This document shows, in pieces, positions 10,188-17,831 of a stretch of DNA of 64,000 nucleotides. The stretch is from Oricola nitratireducens. GTDB lineage: Bacteria; Pseudomonadota; Alphaproteobacteria; Rhizobiales; Rhizobiaceae. The stretch spans positions 1 through 64,000 of the forward strand of contig NZ_JACZCS010000024.1 of assembly GCF_014904745.1 (NCBI RefSeq), given 5' to 3'. How positions within the stretch are numbered: position 1 is the stretch's first letter; every line of letters begins with the position of its first letter. The notes under the pieces were generated by a model. That model was not told the DNA's origin, did not search any database, and saw only the letters and a list, made by a program, of their open reading frames with translations. Both the position numbers and the translations under genes were made by a program.

Positions 10188-10976
10188 TCATCCTTTGCGT
10201 CCGATGCCATTGGACTTGAAGGCCGCTGCGCAGTGCGTCATCGCCTGCGCGTATAGCATGACATCGACCCCGACCCCGAGAAAATTGGCGCCGGCTTCGA
10301 AATAGGTTTCGGCGCTTTGCGCGTCACCCGTCAACACGCCGCCGGAGAGCCCGCGATCGCTGATCGTGCGCAGCGCGCCGATTACCGTGTCGCGAACGTC
10401 AGGATGTCCCGGATTTCCCAGATGGCCCATGTCCGCCGCCAGATCCGCAGGGCCGATAAAGATGCCGTCGATACCCTCCACTGAAACGATGTCGTCAAGC
10501 GCGGCCAGTCCAGCGCGGCTTTCCACCTGGAGGATCAGGCTGATCGAATCGTTGGCTTGGGCAGGGTAGTTCTTGTCGCGCATGAATTTCGAGGCGCGGG
10601 CCATCGGATAGCCGACACCGCGGAAGCCGGCGGGCGGATAGCGTGTCGCGCGCAACAGGCGCCCGGCTTCCTCGCCGCTTTCCACCATCGGGATCAACAG
10701 GTTGCGCGCGCCGATGTCGAGCAGTTGCTTGATGCGCGCGGGATCGCCGTCCGGAGGGCGCACGACCGGTGCGGACGGCCCGGTTTCGACAGCGCGAATC
10801 TGGTCGAGGATCGTGCGCAGGTCGTTGGGGGCGTGTTCGCCGTCGATCAGCAGCCAGTCGAAGCCGGACCCGGCAGCGGCTTCCGCGACATAGGCGTCGG
10901 CGAAACCGAGCCAGCAGCCGACGAGCCGCTCGCGCGCGGCGAGAGCCGCCTTGAAGGGGTTTGTGTTTTCGGTCAT
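10188..10976 (-). CDS. HpcH/HpaI-family class II aldolase, likely 4-hydroxy-2-oxovalerate aldolase of the mhp pathway
   Basis: A 262-residue metal-dependent aldolase of the HpaI type. The conserved pieces are FDWLLIDGEHAPND (about residues 39-52), the metal ligands in LQVESRAG and FIGPADLAADMG, and the C-terminal GVGVDVMLYAQ. These enzymes split 4-hydroxy-2-oxo acids into pyruvate and an aldehyde. Its position as the last gene of the TRAP operon, opposite mhpB-C-D-A, suggests that it replaces MhpE by cleaving 4-hydroxy-2-oxovalerate to pyruvate and acetaldehyde. That role is inferred from context; the enzyme family is clear. No MhpF-type acylating acetaldehyde dehydrogenase is present here. 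Confidence 0.85.
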   Translation of the reverse strand: MTENTNPFKAALAARERLVGCWLGFADAYVAEAAAGSGFDWLLIDGEHAPNDLRTILDQIRAVETGPSAPVVRPPDGDPARIKQLLDIGARNLLIPMVESGEEAGRLLRATRYPPAGFRGVGYPMARASKFMRDKNYPAQANDSISLILQVESRAGLAALDDIVSVEGIDGIFIGPADLAADMGHLGNPGHPDVRDTVIGALRTISDRGLSGGVLTGDAQSAETYFEAGANFLGVGVDVMLYAQAMTHCAAAFKSNGIGRKG

Positions 10977-10998
10977 GGGACTTTTCCGGTCGTGTCGA

Positions 10999-12867
10999 TT
11001 ATTTAAGGAATTGAGGCAGCCAAAGCGTGATCGCGGGGAAGGTGATCAGGAGGGCGAGTCGCACGCCGTCTGCAACGAGAAAAGGCGCGACCCCCCGGAA
11101 CATCGTGCTTGTACTCACTTCCTGTCCGAGCAGGCCCTTGAGAATGAAGATGTTCATCCCGATCGGAGGCGTGATCATGCCGATCTCCACCAAGCTGAGT
11201 GTTACCACGCCCCACCAGATCAGGTCGTAGTCGAGCGTGATGATCAGCGGAACGACGAAGGGGACAGTGACGACGAGGGCTGCCACCGTGTCGAAGACGC
11301 TGCCAAGGATGAGATACATCACGACGAGCAGCAACAGGATTTTCCATGCTGGCGTGACGCCGGGTTCGACGAATGAGAGAATGGCTGTCGTCACGCCGGC
11401 AAAGTTCAGGAAGGCTCCGAAAACACCGGCTCCGATGAGGATGAAATAGAGAACGGCGCTGGCCGTTACGGCGTTCCGCGTCGCCTCCATGAGGCCGCGA
11501 AGCGAGGCGCGACCCGAAAGGAGCCAGAAGAAGAAGGCGAATCCGCTGCCGACTGCCGCCGCCTCCTGGACGGTGAACAAGCCGCCGTAGAGGCCGCCGA
11601 TTACCGACATGAACAATAGCGATGGCCGCCAGGCGAGCCGCACGGCATCGAAGGGCCGATATTTCGCCGGTGTCATGTCGGCCGGCGCCCCATCCGAGAA
11701 CAGGTTGGCCAGGATCAGGATGGTCAGCGCATAGAGCAGGATCGCCAGAAGGCCCGGTAAAAGGGCGGCGACGAAGGCGGCCGCAATCGGCTGCTCGGCG
11801 ATGACGCAGTAAATGATCAGGATGATGGATGGCGGGATCAAGGCACCGAGCGTCCCGCCGGCGGCAATCGTACCGGTAGCGAATCCGGGCGAGTATCCAT
11901 GCGCCTTCATCTCTTTGTAGGCGACGCCGCCGACTGTCGCAGTCGTGGCGACCGAGGAACCGGAGATAGCACCGAAGCCCGCACAGCCGATGACAGTCGC
12001 AATGGCATGGCCGCCGCGCAACCGGCCGAACAGCGCGTTCGCCGCGCCGAAGATGTCGTCGGCGAACCCGGCGGCGATCGCCAAATTGCCCATCAGGAGG
12101 AACAGCGGAAGCGATGCCAGATCGGCGCTGGAAAGCGTGGATGTCAGGTGGTTCGTGGTGACGAGAGATGCCGGGTTCAGCCCGAAGAGGAAGTAGGTTC
12201 CGACAAAGCCCGTCAGCGATAGCGCCGCGCCGAGCGGCACCTGTGCCAATGCAAGCGTATAGAGCATTGCGAAGCCGATTCCCACCTTGGCCAGAGAGGG
12301 AAGATCGCCGCCTTGCCAGTAGAGGACAAAGGCGCCGAGGCTGAAAATGGCGAACGCGACCAGCTGGGGCGCCAACTTGCGCGTGACCATCCGGCCTGAA
12401 AACAGCGCGCGCAAATCTTCCGCCAGAACAGGCAGTTGCGCAATGAAGCTTACAGTCATGAAGACCGTTACGAGATACCAGAAGGGGCCGATCGGAAGCC
12501 CTAGGACCATAGTCACCTCATGATAGGCGGTCTTGGCTTCGGCATGCCGCCAGAGCAGGATGACATAGAGGCCGAAGCAGATCGTGGTCAGCAAGCTTCC
12601 GAGAATCTGCAGTTCGGGGGACTTCTCGCCGGGAGATCCGAGCAGGTCGAGCGATACGTGCTCCCGCCGATAGTTCGTATAGGCGAGGGCCAGCGCGATT
12701 ATGGCCGCAAAGGTGAGTTCCGATATCTCGAACAGCCCCTTGATGGGAGCGGAAAACAGCCATCGCAGCAGGACGTCGGATGTGACCGCCAGTGCCGCGA
12801 CAAGAAGAATGAAGCCGGATACAAGGCTGCTGAGCCGCGAGAGGCGAGAAAGCACGTCGATCTCCAA
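10999..12867 (-). CDS. TRAP transporter fused DctQ-DctM membrane subunit
   Basis: A 622-residue inner-membrane protein combining both TRAP permease parts. Residues ~1-165 form a four-helix DctQ domain (VLLRWLFSAPIKGLFEISEL is typical). The remainder is the large DctM domain with about a dozen helices, including GFGAISGSSVATTATVG, GTIAAGGTLGALIPPSIILIIY and ITPPIGMNIFILKG. With the adjacent periplasmic DctP it forms a Na+-driven importer. The surrounding mhp genes suggest that 3-(3-hydroxyphenyl)propionate or a related aromatic acid is the cargo. The gene lies 61 bases downstream of dctP and 22 bases upstream of the aldolase gene. Confidence 0.93.
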   Translation of the reverse strand: MEIDVLSRLSRLSSLVSGFILLVAALAVTSDVLLRWLFSAPIKGLFEISELTFAAIIALALAYTNYRREHVSLDLLGSPGEKSPELQILGSLLTTICFGLYVILLWRHAEAKTAYHEVTMVLGLPIGPFWYLVTVFMTVSFIAQLPVLAEDLRALFSGRMVTRKLAPQLVAFAIFSLGAFVLYWQGGDLPSLAKVGIGFAMLYTLALAQVPLGAALSLTGFVGTYFLFGLNPASLVTTNHLTSTLSSADLASLPLFLLMGNLAIAAGFADDIFGAANALFGRLRGGHAIATVIGCAGFGAISGSSVATTATVGGVAYKEMKAHGYSPGFATGTIAAGGTLGALIPPSIILIIYCVIAEQPIAAAFVAALLPGLLAILLYALTILILANLFSDGAPADMTPAKYRPFDAVRLAWRPSLLFMSVIGGLYGGLFTVQEAAAVGSGFAFFFWLLSGRASLRGLMEATRNAVTASAVLYFILIGAGVFGAFLNFAGVTTAILSFVEPGVTPAWKILLLLVVMYLILGSVFDTVAALVVTVPFVVPLIITLDYDLIWWGVVTLSLVEIGMITPPIGMNIFILKGLLGQEVSTSTMFRGVAPFLVADGVRLALLITFPAITLWLPQFLK

Positions 12868-12928
12868 GATTACTGAAAAGCGGCGAGGGCGGGAAAAGGG
12901 AATCCGTCCTCGCCATCAATCGCCGCGG

Positions 12929-13954
12929 TCAGGCGGCGCGGAATTTTTCGACCGCTGTTTTGTAGACATCGAGGATCTCGGCACCCCTTGCGGTATTCGC
13001 GGTCCAGTCAGCAATGACTTCTTCGGCCGCGCCGTTCCACATCGCCAGTTCGGCGTCGCCCAAATTTTCGATGATCTTGTGTCCGTCCGCTGCTTGGACC
13101 TCTTCGCGGACGCGGTTGCTTTCCTGCATGATCCGGGCGCTCCAGAATTCACTGAAGGCGCGCGGGGAAGCGGCGTCGAAGGCGGCTTTGGCCGCATCCG
13201 GCAGGCGGTCGTAGCTTGCGCGATTCATGACCATATACATGGACGGCGCACCGAGTGCGATGTCCAGATGGGTGCGCGTCACATCCATGAGCCGGAAATT
13301 GTCGATGGAGAGCCAGTCGGCCGCCGCGCCATCGATCACGTTCTTGGCGAGGGCCTCGGCAACCGAGGTGATCGGCATGCCGATCGGAACGCCGCCGATT
13401 TTTTCCAGCATCATGGATAGCACTCGGCCAGCCGCGCGAACCTTCGCGCCCTTGAAATCCTGAAGGCCGGAAACATCACGGGCATGATGCAGGCGACCGA
13501 CATCGGCGGAACCGATACCGATGAGCTTCACGTCGTCGAAGCCGTCGAGCATGCCCGCTTCCGTGAGAGCCGCCATGCCGGCAGCTCCTTCATCCGCAGT
13601 CCGTGTCAGTACCGGCAGTTCGGTGATGCCGGCGGCGTTGAACCGGCCGGGATTATAGGCCGAAATGCTCCAGCCGATATCGACGAGGCCCGCCGTGACC
13701 GCGTCGAACACCTCTTTCGGACCGGCAGCGGACCCACCCGGGAGGAATTCGACACGCACCGTGCCGTTACTGGCTTTCTCGATTTGCCTGAACCACGGCG
13801 TGAAAATGTCGGTGTTGATGTATGAGGTGGGCCCAATGAAGGTCGCAAAACGCAGCGTTGTCGTTTTCGCGAATCCGCGCGAGGGCAGCATCGCGGCGGC
13901 GGCCGCGCCGCCTGCAAGCAGCGTGCGACGGGTGATGATGGGGCTGGATTTCAT
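12929..13954 (-). CDS. TRAP transporter periplasmic solute-binding protein (DctP family)
   Basis: A 341-residue exported binding protein. The start at 13954 (MKSSPIITRRTLLAGG) has a GGGAGG ribosome site six bases away; longer frames are rejected. The N-terminus carries a Tat-like RR motif followed by a hydrophobic Ala-rich segment that ends near ...GFAKT, so folded export through Tat is likely. The DctP fold is shown by PGGSAAGPKEVFDAVTAGLVDIG and GAKVRAAGRVLSMMLEKIGGVPIGMP, in which the arginine that salt-bridges the ligand carboxylate lies in the KVRAAGR segment. It is the first gene of the dctP-dctQM-aldolase operon. A 17-bp palindrome lies about 100 bases upstream. Confidence 0.92.
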   Translation of the reverse strand: MKSSPIITRRTLLAGGAAAAAMLPSRGFAKTTTLRFATFIGPTSYINTDIFTPWFRQIEKASNGTVRVEFLPGGSAAGPKEVFDAVTAGLVDIGWSISAYNPGRFNAAGITELPVLTRTADEGAAGMAALTEAGMLDGFDDVKLIGIGSADVGRLHHARDVSGLQDFKGAKVRAAGRVLSMMLEKIGGVPIGMPITSVAEALAKNVIDGAAADWLSIDNFRLMDVTRTHLDIALGAPSMYMVMNRASYDRLPDAAKAAFDAASPRAFSEFWSARIMQESNRVREEVQAADGHKIIENLGDAELAMWNGAAEEVIADWTANTARGAEILDVYKTAVEKFRAA

Positions 13955-14053
13955 GGTTTTCCTCCCGAATTGCATAGCCGCCATTATGGCGGTCCTCCAT
14001 CCGGGTCGGACTATTCGACAACAGGATAAGCACTTCAAACCGGAATCGCAGAT

Positions 14054-14070
14054 TGTTCACTAAGTGAACA
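14054..14070. promoter_or_regulatory. Probable MhpR operator upstream of the TRAP operon
   Basis: TGTTCACTAAGTGAACA is a perfect inverted repeat (seven-base arms, three-base centre) between the 3' end of mhpR and the dctP start. Nearly the same sequence recurs in front of mhpB/mhpR at 14886-14902. Two copies bordering the units of one pathway point to one regulator, most simply the IclR-type protein encoded between them. Confidence 0.75.
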
Positions 14071-14083
14071 GATGCGCCGCGCA

Positions 14084-14824
14084 TTAGATGAATTGTTCGG
14101 CATCGAGCGCTGCCTCGAGGGCGTTGACGCAGGTACTCATCGGTTCGAGATAGCGTCGCACGGCCTCCGCCGAGGTCAGCGCGCTGGTGAAGTAGATGAC
14201 ATTGACCGCGCCGATCACCTTCCGATCGGGCCCGCGTACAGGCAGGGCAATCGCGCTGATCTTGTCGAGGGACTCGCCCTGCGAGATGGCGTAGCCGTCC
14301 GCGCGGGTCTTCTGGATGACGTGGCGGACGAGTTCGGTGTCGCGGACATCGTCCGCGTCCTGTCCTGCGAGTTTGCTGACGAAGTCGCGCGCGGCCTCGA
14401 GCTCCTGTTCCGTCATGGCAGAGAGAATCGCCTTGCCGAGGGCGGAACGGACAAGCAGGCGGGTTTCGCCGATCACGCCGCGGTAGATCGTCATCGGGCT
14501 CTGCCGGTGAGTGGAAAAGCGGATCTTGATCGAGCCGCAGTCGAAGCTCGCGAAATCGCTCGGCCAGAGAATGTGCTCGGTCAGCCTGCGCAGAAACGGA
14601 GCCGCGATCTGGGCGTGGATGTCATCCTTTCTGATACCATCCGAAATCTGTGCCAGACGGGGGGTGAGGGCGACCGTGCCGTCTTCCTTGCGCCGGCTGA
14701 CGTAACCAAGCTCCACCAGCGTGTCGAGCAACCGGTAGACGGACGAGCGGTCGATATCGATCGCCTTGCTGAGCGCCCCCGGAGTGACCCACCCCAGTTC
14801 GCCCAGCGCCTCCAGGATCCGCAA
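14084..14824 (-). CDS. mhpR: IclR-family activator of the mhp genes (MhpR-like)
   Basis: An N-terminal winged helix (about residues 1-60, with RSSVYRLLDTLVELGYVSRR) is followed by the IclR effector domain (ALGKAILSAM, ISAIALPVRGPDRKVIGAVNV). Similarity to E. coli MhpR extends upstream of the first standard start codon. The codons just before the TTG at 14824 read YKDVRSLGRG, matching the YKTVRGLTRG segment that I recall for MhpR, yet no ATG, GTG or TTG exists between that stretch and the upstream stop. A rare ATT at 14870-14872, preceded by AGGGG about nine bases away, could be the true start; the coordinates given use the conservative TTG. It lies divergent to mhpB, with an operator in the shared leader. 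Confidence 0.88.
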   Translation of the reverse strand: MRILEALGELGWVTPGALSKAIDIDRSSVYRLLDTLVELGYVSRRKEDGTVALTPRLAQISDGIRKDDIHAQIAAPFLRRLTEHILWPSDFASFDCGSIKIRFSTHRQSPMTIYRGVIGETRLLVRSALGKAILSAMTEQELEAARDFVSKLAGQDADDVRDTELVRHVIQKTRADGYAISQGESLDKISAIALPVRGPDRKVIGAVNVIYFTSALTSAEAVRRYLEPMSTCVNALEAALDAEQFI

Positions 14825-14885
14825 CCCACGGCCAAGCGAGCGTACATCCTTATAAGGTCTCGTTTGCGAAATCGTCCCGAACCCC

Positions 14886-14902
14886 TGTTCACGTAGAGAA
14901 CA
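14886..14902. promoter_or_regulatory. Probable MhpR operator in the mhpR-mhpB divergent region
   Basis: TGTTCACGTAGAGAACA matches the perfect palindrome at 14054-14070 except for the three-base centre and one arm base. It lies 109 bases upstream of the mhpB start and 14 bases upstream of a possible ATT start for mhpR, so it could serve both autoregulation and mhpBCDA activation. Confidence 0.72.
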
Positions 14903-15010
14903 ATTTGGGATTCCGGATTGTCATAAGTCAAACGGTTTTTCAGTTTCCGGCCCGAGGAGACTCCGGCCGCGCTTTTGGTGGGGGTAGTCGAAAAACGAGG
15001 AGAACAAGCA

Positions 15011-15943
15011 ATGATCGTCGGTTCGGTCTGTATTTCGCATAGTCCGCTGATGGACAGCGGGCGCGCGGATCCTGAGACGGAGAAACGCTTTTTTTCGGCG
15101 CTCAGGATTGCCGAAGAATATGTGGCGGAAGCCGAACCGGATCTGACGGTCGTCTTCTACCCGGATCATATCAACGGCTTTTTCTACGAGTTGATGCCGT
15201 CTTTCTGTGTCGGTATCGAGGGCGCATCCATCGGCGATTTCGGGACCGCGGCGGGCAAGCTGTCTATCCCCGGGGACACGGCAATGGATCTTGCGCGGAG
15301 CGTCCTGAACGCCGGGGTCGATGCTGCCGTCTCGATGAAGATAGAAGTCGATCACGGAGCGATGCAGCCAATCGAGCTTCTGTCGGCCAGGCACGATCTT
15401 TCCAACATGATTCCGATCTTCATCAATTGCGCGGCCGCACCGCGCCCGACACTCGACCGGGTACGCGCGCTGGGCCGCGCGGTGGGTGACTGGGCGCGGG
15501 AGCGGCCCGAGCGCGTGTTGATCATCGGGTCCGGCGGGCTTTCGCATGATCCGCCGATGCCGGCGCTCGATGGCGCCAGCCCCGAGGTGCGCAAGCGCCT
15601 GATCGAAGGAGGCGCCCTGAGCCATGCGCAGCGCCACGCCCGTCAACGAAGAGCGCTCGCCGAAGGCGCGAATGTCGCCGCGGGAACATCCAAGCTCCTT
15701 CCGCTCAATGCCGCCTGGGACCGCAAGCTGATGGACGCCTTCGTGGCCGGGGATCTTCGCATCCTCGATGAGTCGAGCGATGAAGAGATCACGGCCACCG
15801 GCGGGCGCGGCGGACACGAAGTGCGCACCTGGATCGCGGCGCTCGCCGCGCTGGGACAGGAATACCGTCCCAACGAGTTGTTCTACGAGGCGATTGACAA
15901 CTGGATTACCGGCATGGGGGTCCTGACGGCCGATCCGGCCTGA
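15011..15943 (+). CDS. mhpB: 2,3-dihydroxyphenylpropionate 1,2-dioxygenase (extradiol, LigB type)
   Basis: Fe(II)-dependent extradiol ring cleavage of 3-(2,3-dihydroxyphenyl)propionate, the second step of the pathway. The 310-residue protein matches E. coli MhpB in length and layout: SHSPL (residues 9-13), DHINGFFYE (from D52), VDHG with D114 and H115, and GGLSHDPP with H179. H115 and H179 are the catalytic acid/base positions known from E. coli MhpB and occur at the same numbering here. The start at 15011 has CGAGGAGAACAAGCA in front. It is the first gene of mhpB-C-D-A. Confidence 0.95.
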   Translation: MIVGSVCISHSPLMDSGRADPETEKRFFSALRIAEEYVAEAEPDLTVVFYPDHINGFFYELMPSFCVGIEGASIGDFGTAAGKLSIPGDTAMDLARSVLNAGVDAAVSMKIEVDHGAMQPIELLSARHDLSNMIPIFINCAAAPRPTLDRVRALGRAVGDWARERPERVLIIGSGGLSHDPPMPALDGASPEVRKRLIEGGALSHAQRHARQRRALAEGANVAAGTSKLLPLNAAWDRKLMDAFVAGDLRILDESSDEEITATGGRGGHEVRTWIAALAALGQEYRPNELFYEAIDNWITGMGVLTADPA

Positions 15944-16030
15944 AGGCCGCGCCTGCCACAAATGTCGTCAGAACGAGATGCACTGCATGCGATGCGCGTC
16001 ACCCGCACCTAAACCAAGGATTTCAAGACG

Positions 16031-16897
16031 TTGAGTACACAACATCATTCAATCTGGACCGATTTGACAGGCGTTTCCTTCTGTCAGGGATTTCTGGATG
16101 CAGATGGCATCCGCACCCGCTATGTCTCCTCCGGCTCGCCGGACAAGCCACTGCTGATCCTGCTGCACGGTACCGGCGGTCACGCTGAAGCCTATTGCCG
16201 GAACATGGCTGCTCATGGCGACCATTTCTGGACGGTCGCCATCGACCTTGTCGGGCACGGCTGGTCGGACATGCCGGCGACTGATTACGAAATCGCCGAC
16301 TATGGCGCGCATCTTCTTTCCGTGATCAAGGCTCTCGGACGGGACCGGGCGCACATCTCGGGAGAATCGCTTGGTGGCTGGGTGGCTGCCTGGGTGGCAT
16401 TGCACCATCCCGAACAGGTCGATCGGTTGGTGCTCAATACGTCGGGAGGCTGGACTGCCCATCCGGAAGTCATGGACCGCATCCGGACGCTTTCGATGGA
16501 GGCTGTACGCGATCCCAATCCCGACCGGATCCGGACGCGGCTGGAATTTCTCATGCATGACAAGTCGAAGGTGAACGACGATCTGGTCGAGGTGCGGCGG
16601 GCGATCTATTCCCGGCCCGGCGCGATCGAAACGATGCAACGGGTCCTGTGCCTGCAGGATATGGAGATTCGCCGTCGAAACATGTTCTCCGATGAGGATT
16701 CGACGCAAATCCAGGCGCCGTCGCTTGTGCTCTGGACCTCGCATGATCCGACCGCGACACCGGAGGAAGGGCGCAGAATCGCGAGCCTTATTCCGGGCGC
16801 CCGCTACGAGGTGATGAACGGCTGCGGTCACTGGCCCCAGTTCGAGGACGCTGACATCTTTAACCGTATGCATGTGGATTTTCTGCTTGGGCGCTGA
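16031..16897 (+). CDS. mhpC: 2-hydroxy-6-oxonona-2,4-dienedioate hydrolase (alpha/beta fold)
   Basis: C-C bond hydrolase that cleaves the ring-fission product into succinate and 2-hydroxypenta-2,4-dienoate. The 288-residue length equals that of E. coli MhpC. The oxyanion-hole region LLHGTGGHAEAYCRNM is near residue 44. The nucleophile is S113 in GESLGGW, the acid lies in WTSHDPT (about residue 240), and the histidine in NGCGHWPQFE (about residue 268). The start codon at 16031 is TTG. It overlaps the upstream reach of the mhpD frame but ends before the more likely mhpD start, so the genes are tightly coupled. Confidence 0.93.
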   Translation: MSTQHHSIWTDLTGVSFCQGFLDADGIRTRYVSSGSPDKPLLILLHGTGGHAEAYCRNMAAHGDHFWTVAIDLVGHGWSDMPATDYEIADYGAHLLSVIKALGRDRAHISGESLGGWVAAWVALHHPEQVDRLVLNTSGGWTAHPEVMDRIRTLSMEAVRDPNPDRIRTRLEFLMHDKSKVNDDLVEVRRAIYSRPGAIETMQRVLCLQDMEIRRRNMFSDEDSTQIQAPSLVLWTSHDPTATPEEGRRIASLIPGARYEVMNGCGHWPQFEDADIFNRMHVDFLLGR

Positions 16898-16922
16898 AAT
16901 CGAAAACGAGAACAACAAGGAG

Positions 16923-17714
16923 ATGCCGGTGGCGGGAGAAAACATCAAGGTCATGGCGCAGGCGCTGTTCGAGGCGCGGCGCGACCTGAAACAGATTGCG
17001 CCCCTTCGCAAGACAATGGATCTGTCGAGCGTCGAGGCGGCGCAGGCCGTGCAGGAGATGACGACGCAGCTCTGGCTGTCCGAGGGGCGCCGCCTCGTCG
17101 GGCGCAAGATCGGTCTGACCGCGAAAGCGGTGCAGCAGCAGATGGGCGTGAACGAGCCGGACTACGGTGTGCTGTGGGCCGATTATGCCTTCACGGAAGG
17201 CGAGACCGTGGACATCAAGCGCTTCATGCAGCCGCGCGCCGAAGCGGAAATCGCCTTCGTCATGGAGAACGACATTACCGATCCGCTCGCCGGCATGCAG
17301 GACGTGATCCGTGCCATCGCCTATTGCGTTCCGGCCGTCGAGATCGTGGACAGCGCGATCGCGGACTGGGATATCCAGCTTGTCGACACCATCGCGGACA
17401 ATGCATCGGGCGGTGGCTTCGCGCTCGGAACCGGTCCGCGCCGCATCACCGACATCGACATGCGCCTCTGCGGCATGGTCATGTCCCGCAACAGCCATCC
17501 CGTCTCGATCGGCGCCGGCGCCGCCTGTCTCGGTCATCCTCTCAACGCGGTGCTGTGGCTTGCGCGCAAGATGGCGGAACTCGGACGCCCGATCGGTGCC
17601 GGCGACATCATCCTTTCCGGCGCGCTCGGTCCCGTCGTTCCGGTTGATCCGGGCGATGTCTTCTCGGTCGAGATACAGGGATTTCAACCGCTGAATATCG
17701 GCTTTTCCGCCTGA
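16923..17714 (+). CDS. mhpD: 2-keto-4-pentenoate hydratase
   Basis: Hydrates 2-hydroxypenta-2,4-dienoate to 4-hydroxy-2-oxovalerate. It is a fumarylacetoacetase-fold protein with GRKIGLTAKAVQQQMGVNEP near residue 60, QPRAEAEIAFVMENDI near 105, ADNASGGGF near 165 and SGALGPVVPVDPGD near 245, all typical of MhpD. The ATG at 16923 is immediately adjacent to AAGGAG, which is too close; the GTG at 16929 has ideal six-base spacing and is probably the real start, giving 261 residues. The start lies 26 bases after the mhpC stop, within one operon. Confidence 0.93.
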   Translation: MPVAGENIKVMAQALFEARRDLKQIAPLRKTMDLSSVEAAQAVQEMTTQLWLSEGRRLVGRKIGLTAKAVQQQMGVNEPDYGVLWADYAFTEGETVDIKRFMQPRAEAEIAFVMENDITDPLAGMQDVIRAIAYCVPAVEIVDSAIADWDIQLVDTIADNASGGGFALGTGPRRITDIDMRLCGMVMSRNSHPVSIGAGAACLGHPLNAVLWLARKMAELGRPIGAGDIILSGALGPVVPVDPGDVFSVEIQGFQPLNIGFSA

Positions 17715-17831
17715 GGCCATGCCCGCTGCCGCAACGTGCGGCATTTCCGGACCGCGCAAGCGGTCTGCGTCGTAACAATAACACGGAGTGCCTGCCGGCA
17801 CCTGGAAACAGAAGATCTGGTGGAGGATTAC

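Noticed and set aside
10188-10976. HpaI aldolase as evidence for homoprotocatechuate degradation
   Set aside because: No hpaBCDEFGH genes are present; the ring-cleavage dioxygenase here is the LigB-type MhpB with H115/H179.
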